This document shows positions 44,801 through 54,710 of a stretch of DNA of 64,000 bases, in pieces. The stretch is taken from assembly GCA_000317655.1 (NCBI GenBank), contig CP003940.1:1674001-1738000 (forward strand). The letters run 5' to 3'. A program made the translations under genes and the position numbers. The DNA comes from Cyanobacterium stanieri PCC 7202 (GTDB lineage Bacteria > Cyanobacteriota > Cyanobacteriia > Cyanobacteriales > Cyanobacteriaceae). Numbering within the stretch: position 1 is the stretch's first letter; every line of letters begins with the position of its first letter. The notes below the pieces were generated by a model that saw only the letters and a list, made by a program, of their open reading frames with translations, had not been told where the DNA came from and did not search any database.

Positions 44801-45183
44801 ATAAAGAAAGAGATAACTTGATAATTAAAGCACGACAAAGTTTAAAAGCATCACAATTATTGTTAACAGGGGGTTATCCTGATTTTGCTGTAGCTAGAGC
44901 CTATTACACTATGTTTTATCTTGCTTCTGCTTTTTTAGCTCATAAAAATATGAGTTTTTCCAAGCACTCTGCAGTGATTTCAGCTTTTGGAAGAGAGTTT
45001 GCTAAAACTGATTTAATACCCAGAAAATATCACGAGTTTCTCAAAAAAGCACAAGATTTAAGACATTTAGGAGATTACGGGGAAATTGATTTAATTGATA
45101 CTTTTCAAGCTCAATCCGAAATAGAAAAAGCAGAGGAGTTTTTAAACTTTACCATTGATTATTTTGATACGGAGCTTTCTTGA
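44797..45183 (+). CDS. HEPN-domain protein (putative toxin partner)
   Basis: 128-residue helical HEPN protein: A-R-Q-S-L-K-A-S-Q-L-L near the start and A-R-A-Y-Y-T-M-F-Y (about 35-43) typical of the COG1895-like group. The C-terminal motif is D-L-R-H-L-G-D-Y, not the R-x4-H of HepT RNases, so ribonuclease activity is uncertain. It is translationally coupled to the MNT gene. A palindromic repeat follows before ispG. Confidence 0.85.
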   Translation: MNKERDNLIIKARQSLKASQLLLTGGYPDFAVARAYYTMFYLASAFLAHKNMSFSKHSAVISAFGREFAKTDLIPRKYHEFLKKAQDLRHLGDYGEIDLIDTFQAQSEIEKAEEFLNFTIDYFDTELS

Positions 45184-45202
45184 TGTGTTGCTAATAATAA
45201 AA

Positions 45203-45221
45203 GGGTAGGCTATGCCCACCC
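45203..45221. repeat. GGGTGGGC-type palindromic repeat, copy 1
   Basis: GGGTAGGC-TAT-GCCCACCC, one mismatch. It belongs with the perfect version at 50803-50819 and separates convergent HEPN and ispG genes. Confidence 0.65.
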
Positions 45222-45227
45222 GATATT

Positions 45228-46445
45228 TTAAGGATCAACCCATCTACCATCATCTTTGATGAGTTGAATAAGTTGCTCAACTCCTTGCTCTTCAGGTACT
45301 TTTCTGATTTCTTCTCGTCCACGATAGAGAGAGATAAATCCGGGTTGTCTGCCGACATAACCATAATCGGCATCTGCCATTTCCCCTGGCCCGTTGACGA
45401 TGCAACCCATGACGGCAATATCAAGTCCCGTAAGGTGTTTGGTGGCTTCCCTTACTTTGTGTAACACTTCTTCTAGGTTAAATAAAGTTCTACCACAGGA
45501 AGGACAAGCAACATATTCCACCATGGTTTTGCGTAAACCCAAGGCTTGTAAGATACTGTAACACACAGGGATTTCTTTTTCTGGGGCTTCGGTGAGGGAT
45601 ACCCTAATGGTGTCGCCAATACCTTCGGCTAGTAGGGTACCAATCCCCGCGGTGGATTTGATTCTGCCATATTCTCCGTCTCCTGCTTCGGTAACTCCTA
45701 GGTGGAGGGGATAGTCCATGCCTAATTCATCCATTTTTTTGACCATTAAGCGATAGGCAGAAAGCATTACAGGCACTCTTGAGGCTTTGAGGGAGATGAT
45801 CAGGTTTTTAAAATCGAGGGATTCACAGATTTTGATAAATTCAAGGGCGGATTCGACCATTCCCTCGGGAGTATCTCCATAGGTGAATAACATTCTCTCG
45901 GCTAAGGAGCCGTGATTTACCCCGATACGCATCGCTTTTCCTTGATCTCGTAGGGAGATTACCAAGGGTTCAAGGGTTTCTTTGATTTTTGCTCCGATTT
46001 CCTTAAATTCTGTCTCAGTATATTCGGTGCGATCGCCTTTAGGCTTTTCAAAGACGTATAAACCGGGATTAATTCTCACCTTATCAACGTGTTTGGCAAC
46101 CTCAAGGGCAATTTTCATGCCATTGTGATGAACATCTGCCACCAAAGGCACGGGTTGATAAGTATCAGCCAATTTTTGTTTAATTTCTGCCAATGCTCTG
46201 GCGTGAGCCATACTAGGTACCGTTACCCGTACAATTTCGCAACCAATCTCATGGAGACGGCGAATTCCTGCGACTGAGCCATCTATATCCAAAGTATCTT
46301 CGTTAATCATTGATTGTACAACCACGGGATTATTTCCGCCGATGGTGACGTTACCTACCTTTACCGCGCGGGTTTTGCGACGATGGATGGTCGTATCAAG
46401 TAATTTATCTTCCCTAGGGGCGATCGGTTGTTCTATAGTTTGCAT
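45228..46445 (-). CDS. ispG: (E)-4-hydroxy-3-methylbut-2-enyl-diphosphate synthase (GcpE)
   Basis: IspG converts MEcPP to HMBPP using a [4Fe-4S] cluster and ferredoxin electrons, the penultimate step of the MEP pathway. The 405-residue protein has the N-terminal barrel ([17 protein letters not shown]) and the cluster ligands C-P-S-C-G-R and G-C-I-V-N-G-P-G-E (about 310-365). The length fits the two-domain bacterial enzyme without the plant insert. ATG 46445 (M-Q-T-I-E-Q-P) is taken as the start rather than TTG 46448. dxs of this pathway is at the left edge of the window. Confidence 0.96.
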   Translation of the reverse strand: MQTIEQPIAPREDKLLDTTIHRRKTRAVKVGNVTIGGNNPVVVQSMINEDTLDIDGSVAGIRRLHEIGCEIVRVTVPSMAHARALAEIKQKLADTYQPVPLVADVHHNGMKIALEVAKHVDKVRINPGLYVFEKPKGDRTEYTETEFKEIGAKIKETLEPLVISLRDQGKAMRIGVNHGSLAERMLFTYGDTPEGMVESALEFIKICESLDFKNLIISLKASRVPVMLSAYRLMVKKMDELGMDYPLHLGVTEAGDGEYGRIKSTAGIGTLLAEGIGDTIRVSLTEAPEKEIPVCYSILQALGLRKTMVEYVACPSCGRTLFNLEEVLHKVREATKHLTGLDIAVMGCIVNGPGEMADADYGYVGRQPGFISLYRGREEIRKVPEEQGVEQLIQLIKDDGRWVDP

Positions 46446-46513
46446 CAATTTATACAGATAGTTGCTGTTCTTTTTAATTTATATTTTACTGTCACTTGGT
46501 ACCTAGATAATTT

Positions 46514-46563
46514 CAGCTCCACATAAAATTGTCGGTATGGCTAGGTTTCAGGTTGCAGGTTTA
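46514..46563. repeat. Decayed MITE fragment with heptamers, copy 3
   Basis: GTCGGTATGGCTAGGTTTCA corresponds to the GTCAGTATGG part of the other copies; the terminal CAGTTCGGGATAA is degraded to CAGCTCCACATAA. It ends in three heptamers (TAGGTTT, CAGGTTG, CAGGTTT). It lies between the ispG promoter side and the 3' end of the TPR gene. Confidence 0.55.
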
Positions 46564-46592
46564 AGTTGTCTAAAATCAACAACGCCAAAAAA

Positions 46593-47768
46593 TTATAACT
46601 GCGATAGCAACTGTCGATAATATTCTTGGCGGTGATTAATTTCTTGGGCAATTTGTAGCGCTCTGATGAAAGAATTTCTTGCCTCAGTAATATTTTGTTT
46701 TTGCTGATGGATAATTCCTATACGTTCATAGGTTTCCATTAATCCAAAATAATTGTATGCCTGTTGTTGTAGTTTAATCAGCTCATCATAAACGACTAAT
46801 GCCGAGTCTAATTGTTCATATTCTTGATATAAATTACCCAATCTTTTTAGGGCATCAGTGGCGATCGCAAATTGTCCCTGAGACCAAGCAGTATTAAAAG
46901 CCTCCTGATAAAAAGCCGCCGCCTCTTCAGGATTATCCAACAACTTATAATCATCACCGATGGCAATTTCTACCAAAGCCACAGCCCGTAAATTATTATT
47001 CCTCACATGATTAGCAATCAACCGCTTTCTATACTCAATGGCATTCTCAGGGCGTAACATTGCCCCATTAATCTGAGATAACCGTCTCAAATAATTTGAC
47101 TCAGCGATAAAATCCCTTTCCCTTTGGGCAATAGTTAACAACTCCTCATAGATAGGCTTCGCACTAAAATAATCAAACCTACTCAGATACAAACTGCCCA
47201 ACGACTCCAAATTACCTTGAATCTCCTCCTCATTTCTTCTTTCACGGGCAACCTCCAACAACTGCCTCCGTAAAGAAATCAACTTATCAACATCCCTCAA
47301 TGTTTCATAAGCATCTATAAAATAAGGCACAAGTTGAGGATTTAAACGATTATTAGTGGTATTCTGAGCCTGTAAAACCGATAATCTCTCACCCAAAAAA
47401 TTAACATCATCCCCCCTACTTCTCTGCCAAGCAACTGCACCCACATCCCTAATTGTCTTCACCTCTTCCCTAACTCCCAAAAAGCGAGTTAAACGAATCT
47501 GACGATACCAAATCTCGAAAGCCTCATCATTATTACCCATCTCCAACTGATTTTGTGCCGACTGATTCAACTCTTCCAAGGCCGCCCGTAAAGCCTCTCT
47601 TTCCTCCTGAGTTAAATTATTTGTCCTTCTGGGTAACAACTCATCCCTACTAAAATTTTGATTAATGGGATTATTTCTCCTACTCTGAGCAAAAACAGGA
47701 CTAGAAACAAAAACAATACCGAACACCAATAACCAACAATAGATAGCAGAACTTTTTTTGAAGAACAT
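46593..47768 (-). CDS. Secreted TPR-repeat protein
   Basis: 391 residues with a signal peptide (about 1-27, ending V-F-A-Q) and a long helical array. TPR-type units are best seen from about residue 190 on, for example A-F-Y-Q-E-A-F-N-T-A-W and L-V-V-Y-D-E-L-I-K-L-Q. No enzyme domain is seen; a periplasmic scaffold or chaperone role is likely (inference). It lies downstream of petL but after a strong terminator, so it is probably separately expressed. Confidence 0.8.
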   Translation of the reverse strand: MFFKKSSAIYCWLLVFGIVFVSSPVFAQSRRNNPINQNFSRDELLPRRTNNLTQEEREALRAALEELNQSAQNQLEMGNNDEAFEIWYRQIRLTRFLGVREEVKTIRDVGAVAWQRSRGDDVNFLGERLSVLQAQNTTNNRLNPQLVPYFIDAYETLRDVDKLISLRRQLLEVARERRNEEEIQGNLESLGSLYLSRFDYFSAKPIYEELLTIAQRERDFIAESNYLRRLSQINGAMLRPENAIEYRKRLIANHVRNNNLRAVALVEIAIGDDYKLLDNPEEAAAFYQEAFNTAWSQGQFAIATDALKRLGNLYQEYEQLDSALVVYDELIKLQQQAYNYFGLMETYERIGIIHQQKQNITEARNSFIRALQIAQEINHRQEYYRQLLSQL

Positions 47769-47845
47769 GATAAACTGATTGATTTTTCAACCAAGAAAAT
47801 TTAAGACAGGCATCTATTATAATCTTTTGAAAAACTGACTCGAAA

Positions 47846-47875
47846 CAAAAAACCCTATCTTGAGCAGAGATAGGG
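47846..47875 (-). terminator. petL terminator
   Basis: Minus-strand stem CCCTATCT/AGATAGGG with a seven-base loop, followed by TTTTTTG, eleven bases past the petL stop. Confidence 0.92.
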
Positions 47876-47885
47876 CAATGGATTT

Positions 47886-47981
47886 TTATAATAGTTTTAA
47901 AGCACGAAAACCATAATATAAACCAACAGCCGCCACGGTGAAAGCACCGATGATGCCGACATAAGCAACTACACCAGACAT
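47886..47981 (-). CDS. petL: Cytochrome b6f complex subunit PetL
   Basis: 31-residue single-helix protein, M-S-G-V-V-A-Y-V-G-I-I-G-A-F-T-V then A-V-G-L-Y-Y-G-F-R-A-L-K. The Y-x-G-I/F...F-T...G-L-x-x-G-x-R-x-x-K pattern matches PetL, a peripheral stabilising subunit of the thylakoid cytochrome b6f complex. A good AAGGAG ribosome binding site precedes the ATG by about seven bases, and a strong terminator follows. The gene stands alone, as is usual for petL in cyanobacteria. PetN, PetM or PetG fit less well. Confidence 0.82.
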   Translation of the reverse strand: MSGVVAYVGIIGAFTVAAVGLYYGFRALKLL

Positions 47982-48084
47982 ATATAAAACTCCTTAACTT
48001 AAAATAGATAACCCATATATTGTACAATAGAGTGCTAAGTCAATCTAGTTATCGCACCTTCAGTCTTTTTCTTAATAATTTACG

Positions 48085-49167
48085 ATGCAATCAATTATTC
48101 CTGTTAAATTGCCCCAAAATGCCTATGAAATTCATATCGCCACTGACGGAATAAAAGACATAGGGCAAAAAGCAAAATCTTTAAACATCGGTCAAAAAAT
48201 ATTAGTAATTTCTAATCCCGAAATATTTAACTATTATGGACAAATAGTTATCGAATCTTTGAGACAAGAAGGTTTTGAAGTTGATCATCACCTTATCCCT
48301 GCGGGGGAAAGTTATAAAACCCTCGATTCTATTAGTAGCATTTATGATAAGGCTTTGAGTTTACGCCTAGAACGAAACTCCACCATGGTAGCCCTCGGGG
48401 GGGGAGTCATCGGTGATATGACAGGATTTGCTGCGGCTACTTGGTTACGGGGAATCAACTTTATTCAAATTCCTACCTCGTTACTTGCCATGGTTGATGC
48501 CTCGGTAGGAGGAAAAACAGGAGTAAATCATCCCCAAGGAAAAAATTTAATTGGTGCTTTTTATCAGCCCAAATTAGTGTTAATTGATCCCATGGTATTA
48601 AAAACCCTCCCAGAAAGGGAGTTTAGGGCTGGTATGGCGGAGGTCATTAAATATGGAGTGATTTGGGATAAAGAACTTTTTGAACAGCTAGAATCGGCAG
48701 ATAACCTCAAATCCATGGATGTTTTAAGTCCTGAGCTACTCAGTTACATTTTAGAACGTTCTTGTCTTGCTAAGGCGGAAGTTGTGGGACAAGATGAGAG
48801 GGAAGGGGGTTTAAGGGCTATTCTTAATTATGGTCATACTGTGGGTCATGGGGTGGAAAGTTTAACCAATTACCATACTTTTGTCCACGGGGAGGCAGTT
48901 GCTATTGGAATGGCGATCGCAGGTAAAATTGCTCTACAAGCCCAACTGTGGACTCAGGATGAGCTAATCCGACAAAATAATTTAATTAAAAAAGCAGGAT
49001 TACCCCTTGATATTCCTAGTAGTGTAAATCAGGAAGATTTACTCAATAGCCTACAATTAGACAAAAAAGTTAAGGCTGGAAAAGTACGTTTTATTTTACC
49101 TACGGAGATTGGCAAAGTAATTATTACTGATGATATTTCTCAAGATTTATTAAAAACTTGTTTTTAG
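48085..49167 (+). CDS. aroB: 3-dehydroquinate synthase
   Basis: AroB closes DAHP to 3-dehydroquinate, the second step of the shikimate pathway, with NAD+ and a divalent metal. The 360-residue protein has [10 protein letters not shown] (NAD-binding, about 101-110), [12 protein letters not shown] (about 140-151) and the metal ligands in H-x-x-x-H (N-Y-G-H-T-V-G-H and H-G-E-A-V-A-I-G-M). All catalytic residues are present. It diverges from petL. Confidence 0.96.
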   Translation: MQSIIPVKLPQNAYEIHIATDGIKDIGQKAKSLNIGQKILVISNPEIFNYYGQIVIESLRQEGFEVDHHLIPAGESYKTLDSISSIYDKALSLRLERNSTMVALGGGVIGDMTGFAAATWLRGINFIQIPTSLLAMVDASVGGKTGVNHPQGKNLIGAFYQPKLVLIDPMVLKTLPEREFRAGMAEVIKYGVIWDKELFEQLESADNLKSMDVLSPELLSYILERSCLAKAEVVGQDEREGGLRAILNYGHTVGHGVESLTNYHTFVHGEAVAIGMAIAGKIALQAQLWTQDELIRQNNLIKKAGLPLDIPSSVNQEDLLNSLQLDKKVKAGKVRFILPTEIGKVIITDDISQDLLKTCF

Positions 49168-49196
49168 AGGATATTTTCCTGTAACAATTATGAATT

Positions 49197-49946
49197 TCAA
49201 TCATTACTAAAATCTACATATTGCACCACAACCCTTTGCCATTGAGTATAACCTTCATTGTTCAAATGAAGTCCATCGTTAGTATAGTCTAGTTTTAACT
49301 GATTTTCCGAATTAATAAATTGACTATGCAAGTCGAGATATTCAAAATCAAATTCCGATGCTAGTTGCCGTAGTTTTTCATTAAAAGCCATAATATCTTG
49401 ATTATCAATGAAGGGATACTCTTGATTATTAACAGGCAGAAGACTTTGAATATAAATGTTTTTGTGTGCTATGCCAGAATCAAGTTCATCTAAGATTAAA
49501 CGATAATTGGTAAGTATTTCATCTACAGTCTTTCCTTCGTTACCAAAATCATTAATGCCGATGGAGAGAAAAAGTTGATCTGGTTGTAGATCAATTACTG
49601 TATTTATACGTTGTAAAATACCGTTAGTGGTATCACCGCCGATGCCTAAATTATAAATTGGTTTATCTGTATAATCAGCCAATAATCGTGACCATCTTCC
49701 CTGTTGAGTTAAACTATCACCCAAAAAAATAATCAAGTTTTCCACGGGGGGTAATTGTTTAAATTCCTCTACTCTAGTGGCATATCTTCCCCTCAAATGA
49801 CTTTTTCCTATCTGAGTTCGTGGATTTTCTGGTCTGGTGTTTTCTTCAACCAAAGAGTTTCTACGATTCATCCACAGTCCGAGAACAATTAACAATACTA
49901 CAATAATAACACCACCGACCAGAAAACTTTTGCGATTAAAGTTCAT
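49197..49946 (-). CDS. Membrane-anchored SGNH/GDSL hydrolase
   Basis: 249 residues with an N-terminal transmembrane anchor (about 5-24) and a periplasm-facing SGNH domain: block I F-L-G-D-S-L-T-Q-Q-G-R, block II G-I-G-G-D-T-T-N, block III S-I-G-I-N-D-F-G, and block V N-D-G-L-H-L-N. Ser, Gly, Asn and His of the fold are all present. It could act as an esterase, lipase or polysaccharide deacetylase; the substrate is unknown. ATG 49946 starts just before the anchor and is chosen over TTG 49973. Confidence 0.88.
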   Translation of the reverse strand: MNFNRKSFLVGGVIIVVLLIVLGLWMNRRNSLVEENTRPENPRTQIGKSHLRGRYATRVEEFKQLPPVENLIIFLGDSLTQQGRWSRLLADYTDKPIYNLGIGGDTTNGILQRINTVIDLQPDQLFLSIGINDFGNEGKTVDEILTNYRLILDELDSGIAHKNIYIQSLLPVNNQEYPFIDNQDIMAFNEKLRQLASEFDFEYLDLHSQFINSENQLKLDYTNDGLHLNNEGYTQWQRVVVQYVDFSND

Positions 49947-50103
49947 TTCTTTTTGATGAGACACTTTTAACAATGTTCGTAATTAATCATATCGAAATAT
50001 TTTCTTGTTTTGACTGTTCTTTGTTGAGAAACTCTTAGAGTTAAACTTTCTAATTAACTTGGCTTGTTAGAATGATAAAAATAAAGAAATTATAAATAAA
50101 TTT

Positions 50104-50784
50104 ATGCAAGAAACAGGACTAAATATATTAGCCATTAGCATTTTTACCATCACATTATCCGTATTACTCGGCCCTCTTTTTAATCTTTCCCCTTATATAC
50201 CAGCAGGGGCAACATTTATTTTACTGAGTTTAATTACGGTAGATACTCTCAACTGGCAAAATAAAGGAGTTAATTTACTGATCAATATTTTCGCTTCTTC
50301 AGAACAAAAAGAGCGAGTAATCTATCATGAGGCAGGGCATTTTTTGACAGCACACTTGTTCAATATTCCTATCCAAGGTTACACCCTCACCGCTTGGGAA
50401 ACTCTTAAACAAAGAAATGGAGGCATTGGTGGAGTTATTTTTGATACTCAATTCTTGGAGAAAAAAGGTCAAGATATAAGGGAATTTAACTTAATGCTTG
50501 AGCGTTTTGGGGTGGTATTAATGGGGGGTATTGCGGCGGAAAAGTTGCAGTATAAAAATAGTGAGGGTGGACAGGAGGATTTGATAAAGTTTGGGGAAAT
50601 TTATGCCCCTATTACTCTGACGAGTTCTAATTTGGAGATGCGTAAACGTTTGGCAATTTTACAGGCCACTACCATGATTGAAACTCACAAAGAAACTTAT
50701 TTAAAGTTGGTGGAATTCATGCGTCAGCGGAAGTCTGTGGCGGAGTGTCAGGCTTTGATTGAGGAAAACTTAATGGTTAGTTAA
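50104..50784 (+). CDS. M41-like membrane metalloprotease domain without AAA ATPase
   Basis: 226 residues: two N-terminal hydrophobic helices (about 5-22 and 34-46) then a zinc motif Y-H-E-A-G-H-F (about 74-80) in the M41 (FtsH peptidase) style and G-G-I-A-A-E-K later. No Walker motifs are present, so there is no AAA module, unlike FtsH. Similar ATP-less proteins occur in cyanobacteria and plants (FtsHi or Ftsh-like relatives). The D-x-x-x-A third metal ligand is not obvious, so activity is uncertain. Confidence 0.75.
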   Translation: MQETGLNILAISIFTITLSVLLGPLFNLSPYIPAGATFILLSLITVDTLNWQNKGVNLLINIFASSEQKERVIYHEAGHFLTAHLFNIPIQGYTLTAWETLKQRNGGIGGVIFDTQFLEKKGQDIREFNLMLERFGVVLMGGIAAEKLQYKNSEGGQEDLIKFGEIYAPITLTSSNLEMRKRLAILQATTMIETHKETYLKLVEFMRQRKSVAECQALIEENLMVS

Positions 50785-50802
50785 TTTGGCGTTGAATTAA
50801 TT

Positions 50803-50819
50803 GGTGGGCAATGCCCACC
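50803..50819. repeat. GGTGGGCA palindromic repeat, copy 2
   Basis: Perfect 8-bp arms GGTGGGCA/TGCCCACC around one A. It lies just past the end of the shortened ureB. Confidence 0.85.
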
Positions 50820-50826
50820 CTACACT

Positions 50827-51096
50827 TTAAGTTTCGGTGGGTTGAATTTTTACTAATTCCACCTCTTTCTCGTCTCCCGGTTCAAACCGTATGGCGGTAC
50901 CTGCGGGGATATTTAATCTCATTTGTTGGGTAATTTTCCTGTCAAAATGGAGGGCAGGGTTAACTTTGTGGAAGGGAAAATGAGAGCCTACTTGTATGGG
51001 GCGATCGCCTGTATTACTAACAGATATAACTATGGTTTGTCGTCCTGCATTCAATTCAATAGAACCCTCGGGGGTAATTAATTCACCGGGAATCAT
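50827..51096 (-). CDS. ureB: Urease subunit beta, C-terminally short
   Basis: Beta subunit of urease, which hydrolyses urea to ammonia. The 89 residues [42 protein letters not shown] are clear. The family normally continues with G-x-R-x-x-Y-G-F-N (about 10-15 more residues), which is missing; the protein ends [11 protein letters not shown]. The loss coincides with a palindromic repeat just downstream. ureA and ureC are not beside it; cyanobacterial urease genes are often scattered. It may be functional or decaying. Confidence 0.85.
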   Translation of the reverse strand: MIPGELITPEGSIELNAGRQTIVISVSNTGDRPIQVGSHFPFHKVNPALHFDRKITQQMRLNIPAGTAIRFEPGDEKEVELVKIQPTET

Positions 51097-51153
51097 AGGA
51101 TAAAAAATGATTAATTTGCAAAAATTATATCAATTTTCCTCTCTTCGTGACAG

Positions 51154-52053
51154 CTAAATTTTTTCGCTCAACTGCCAAGCCAACTTCGCCGCACCGACAA
51201 TACCTGCATTATTACCCAATTGGGCAACCAATAGTTTCAAACCTTCCCTTGAACTAGGTAAAACTCTTTTTTCTACCTCTTCCCATGCAGAAGGTAAAAA
51301 ATACTCGGCACTAGCACTTACTCCCCCACCAATCAAAATCGCTTCTGGGGTAAAAATATAAATATAGGTTGCTAATCCTGTACCCAGTATTTTGCCATAA
51401 TCCCGCCAAAATTGTAGGGCAGTGGGATCATTTTTTTGTGCCAACTTTCCCCATTCTGATGATTTTTTGCCCGTGTCACGATAAATGGCCGTAGCTGAGG
51501 CGTGTTGTTCAAAGGAGCCTTTATTACCACTATTACAAGGGTGTCCGTTGGGGTTAAAAGTTACTAAGCCTAATTCTCCTCCTGCCCCTTTATGTCCAAT
51601 AAATAATTTACCATCAAGGATAACAGCACCCCCTACCCCTGTGCCAAGGGTAAGTAAAATTAAATCTTGATAGTTTTTTCCTGCCCCTAACCATGCTTCT
51701 CCTAATCCTGCACAATTGGCATCGTTACAAATAATAGTTTTTAAACCCGTTTTCTCTTCCAATTCATCGGCTAGGGGTACATCATGCCATCCATCTAAAT
51801 TAATGGCAACCTTGGCGATTCTACCCTGTGCATCCGTTGCCCCCGGCATCCCAATTCCTAAAGCGACAGTATTGTTATTTTGATTGATTTTATTAACAGT
51901 AATGGCGATCGCATTTATTACATCTTCAGGGGTTGCAGGTTTGGGGGTAAGAATACTAAAAGACTCTAAACAAGTACCATCTGCCAAAAAGCGTCCAAAT
52001 TTAATGGCTGTACCACCCAAATCCACCCCAATTACCTGTTTTTCTTCTGTCAT
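51154..52053 (-). CDS. ROK-family glucokinase
   Basis: ROK kinase of 299 residues that would phosphorylate glucose, linking to glycogen use and sugar import. The phosphate-binding G-V-D-L-G-G-T-A-I-K-F-G (residues 9-20), the active-site N-D-A-N-C-A-G-L-G-E (about 110-119) and L-G-T-G-V-G-G-A are present. The zinc motif C-x-C-G-x-x-G-C-x-E reads C-N-S-G-N-K-G-S-F-E, so two of three Cys are gone, which I believe is common in cyanobacterial members. Sugar specificity is by family only. It lies upstream of ureB on the same strand. Confidence 0.9.
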   Translation of the reverse strand: MTEEKQVIGVDLGGTAIKFGRFLADGTCLESFSILTPKPATPEDVINAIAITVNKINQNNNTVALGIGMPGATDAQGRIAKVAINLDGWHDVPLADELEEKTGLKTIICNDANCAGLGEAWLGAGKNYQDLILLTLGTGVGGAVILDGKLFIGHKGAGGELGLVTFNPNGHPCNSGNKGSFEQHASATAIYRDTGKKSSEWGKLAQKNDPTALQFWRDYGKILGTGLATYIYIFTPEAILIGGGVSASAEYFLPSAWEEVEKRVLPSSREGLKLLVAQLGNNAGIVGAAKLAWQLSEKI

Positions 52054-52150
52054 ATCGAAATATATTTTATGATTGCTATGTCATTTATATTACCTTGAAT
52101 GCCATGGAATGATTAATTAAGATGAGAAATAAAAAAACTACAGTAAATTT

Positions 52151-52621
52151 TTAGTGGTTTTTATCCAATTTATCTTGATTCGATTTTCTCACTAACCAAT
52201 AACTAGCTGAAAGACAAATAATTGCAACTCCAAGGGATACTAAATCTATTTTTTCATACTGTTTAGGATCAAAAATAATTATTTTTCTAGCCACTGCCAC
52301 TAAAGCAGTAGTTAATACTAACTCCAGTTGTAAAATATGTTTACGAAGGTAAACAGTGATGTTTTCTAATATTTCTAAAGCTATTAAAATATTTAAAAAT
52401 AAACCAAATATTTCAAATACCGTACTAGCAAAAAAACCTAACTCTCCTGTTACAAATACATATCTAGCTAAAATAAAAACTAAGTCAATTATACAAACAA
52501 AAATAACAATAATAATTCCTAAAGATAAAATTTTAGAAACAATATTTTCCGTGATATGAACAATTTTTAAAAAATTTTTATCCTTAAAAAGTTCAGCTAA
52601 ATAATCAATAAAATTTTTCAT
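52151..52621 (-). CDS. psiE: Phosphate-starvation-inducible PsiE family protein
   Basis: Four-helix membrane protein of 156 residues matching PsiE: the N-terminal cytoplasmic stretch, then hydrophobic helices at about 30-52, 62-86, 94-112 and 127-147, with the conserved E-N-I and V-Y-L-R-K-H-I-L-Q-L-E-L-V-L-T-T between helices 3 and 4. Its role is unknown; the E. coli gene is induced by phosphate starvation. The ATG at 52621 with AGGGG five bases upstream is preferred to TTG 52654. Confidence 0.85.
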   Translation of the reverse strand: MKNFIDYLAELFKDKNFLKIVHITENIVSKILSLGIIIVIFVCIIDLVFILARYVFVTGELGFFASTVFEIFGLFLNILIALEILENITVYLRKHILQLELVLTTALVAVARKIIIFDPKQYEKIDLVSLGVAIICLSASYWLVRKSNQDKLDKNH

Positions 52622-52695
52622 AATACCCCTAAAAAAAGTATAGGGAGGAATCAATCATCATCCCCCCTAATGACTTTAGCCTAATAATCAGCTAG

Positions 52696-53733
<1,038 letters not shown>

Positions 53734-53772
53734 TCAGTTTTTCTCCCCCTCTCGTTAAATAAATTAATATTT

Positions 53773-53800
53773 GGATAAGGGAACAGGGAATAGGCAACGG
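53773..53800. repeat. Heptameric tandem repeat upstream of hemB
   Basis: Four units: GGATAAG, GGAACAG, GGAATAG, GCAACGG. It abuts the 29-nt repeat at 53804, joined by three T. The reverse complement resembles the CTGTTCC/CTATTCC arrays at 54.6 and 58.2 kb. Confidence 0.75.
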
Positions 53801-53803
53801 TTT

Positions 53804-53832
53804 GCCCCCTAAATCCCCCAATTCTGGGGGAC
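53804..53832. repeat. 29-nt hairpin repeat, copy 3
   Basis: Same 29 bases as copies at 28747 and 37739, located between the hemB start and the end of the HAS-barrel gene. Confidence 0.9.
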
Positions 53833-53841
53833 TTTCCATTG

Positions 53842-54522
53842 TCAATTGTCTCTCACGTTTACTTGTCCGAGGATAAACTTAAGACTGTCGTAGTCATTTT
53901 TTAATAAAACACTCAATACCCGTCCTGCTTTGACTAACCAGGGGCGATCGCACCCTCGAATGTTATATACTTCTCTGAGGGTAGCTGCCGTAAGGGATTC
54001 AATGGGAGTATTATTCACCTGAAGTAAAACTCGCAAAAAATCGGGATTTTCTGTAAATCTAATAATTTCATCGGTAGTACAACTAAATACCCCCTGATGG
54101 ATTTGGGGAGGGCGAGGAGGTAAATATTGAAAAATACGACCATGGGAAGGATTTACGCCATTATTACCCACCGCAGGGGTTTCAAAGCCAATAATAACCG
54201 CTCGAAATTCTGTTTTCAGCATAGCGAAAATCTGCGGTTGTTGTTCCTTCAATTCTGCTAATGATAAACCCAAAGCCCTCGCTCGATGGATAGAGTCAAT
54301 GGGGGCAGTAGTTACATTGGTGACGATGGCATAAATTTTATTGCCCGACTGTTCATCAATGGATTTTACCCAACTACCAAAGGGAGGCATCACAGGAAAA
54401 CTCAACTCTTCAGGTTCCAAACATTGAGCGACAAATTCTGTCGTCGAAGTTTCAATGACTTCCCCGATATGACTTATCGTACCATTTTGATTATCAGTGA
54501 TCTGCATTATATTTTCGGGCAT
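53842..54522 (-). CDS. HAS-barrel domain protein
   Basis: 226 residues. The N-terminal I-S-H-I-G-E-V-I-E-T-S-T-T-E-F-V-A-Q-C-L (about 16-35) and G-S-W-V-K form a HAS-type beta barrel as found at the N-terminus of HerA-family ATPases, but no P-loop follows. The C-terminal half (about 120-220) contains P-S-H-G-R-I-F-Q-Y-L-P-P-R-P-P and a helical end. Conserved in cyanobacteria and probably involved in protein or nucleic acid contacts (inference). Function unknown. A second in-frame ATG (54507) is possible. Confidence 0.8.
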   Translation of the reverse strand: MPENIMQITDNQNGTISHIGEVIETSTTEFVAQCLEPEELSFPVMPPFGSWVKSIDEQSGNKIYAIVTNVTTAPIDSIHRARALGLSLAELKEQQPQIFAMLKTEFRAVIIGFETPAVGNNGVNPSHGRIFQYLPPRPPQIHQGVFSCTTDEIIRFTENPDFLRVLLQVNNTPIESLTAATLREVYNIRGCDRPWLVKAGRVLSVLLKNDYDSLKFILGQVNVRDN

Positions 54523-54586
54523 TGCTTAATCATGATATGAAATATAATTCAATGACACTAGAAATTGAGACTTCAAAATATTATAA

Positions 54587-54614
54587 CCGTTCCCTGTTCC
54601 CCGTTCCCTATTCT
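54587..54614. repeat. Heptameric tandem repeat (CTGTTCC type)
   Basis: Four units: CCGTTCC, CTGTTCC, CCGTTCC, CTATTCT, in the spacer before the DUF2555-coaBC operon. Confidence 0.75.
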
Positions 54615-54710
54615 ACAATTGTTAACATTCTTGTACATTGCGGGAAGAAAACCAAATCAAGTTAGAATGTAATTGGGGTAAACAAAGAAACCATGTACGG
54701 AGGCTTAGTT

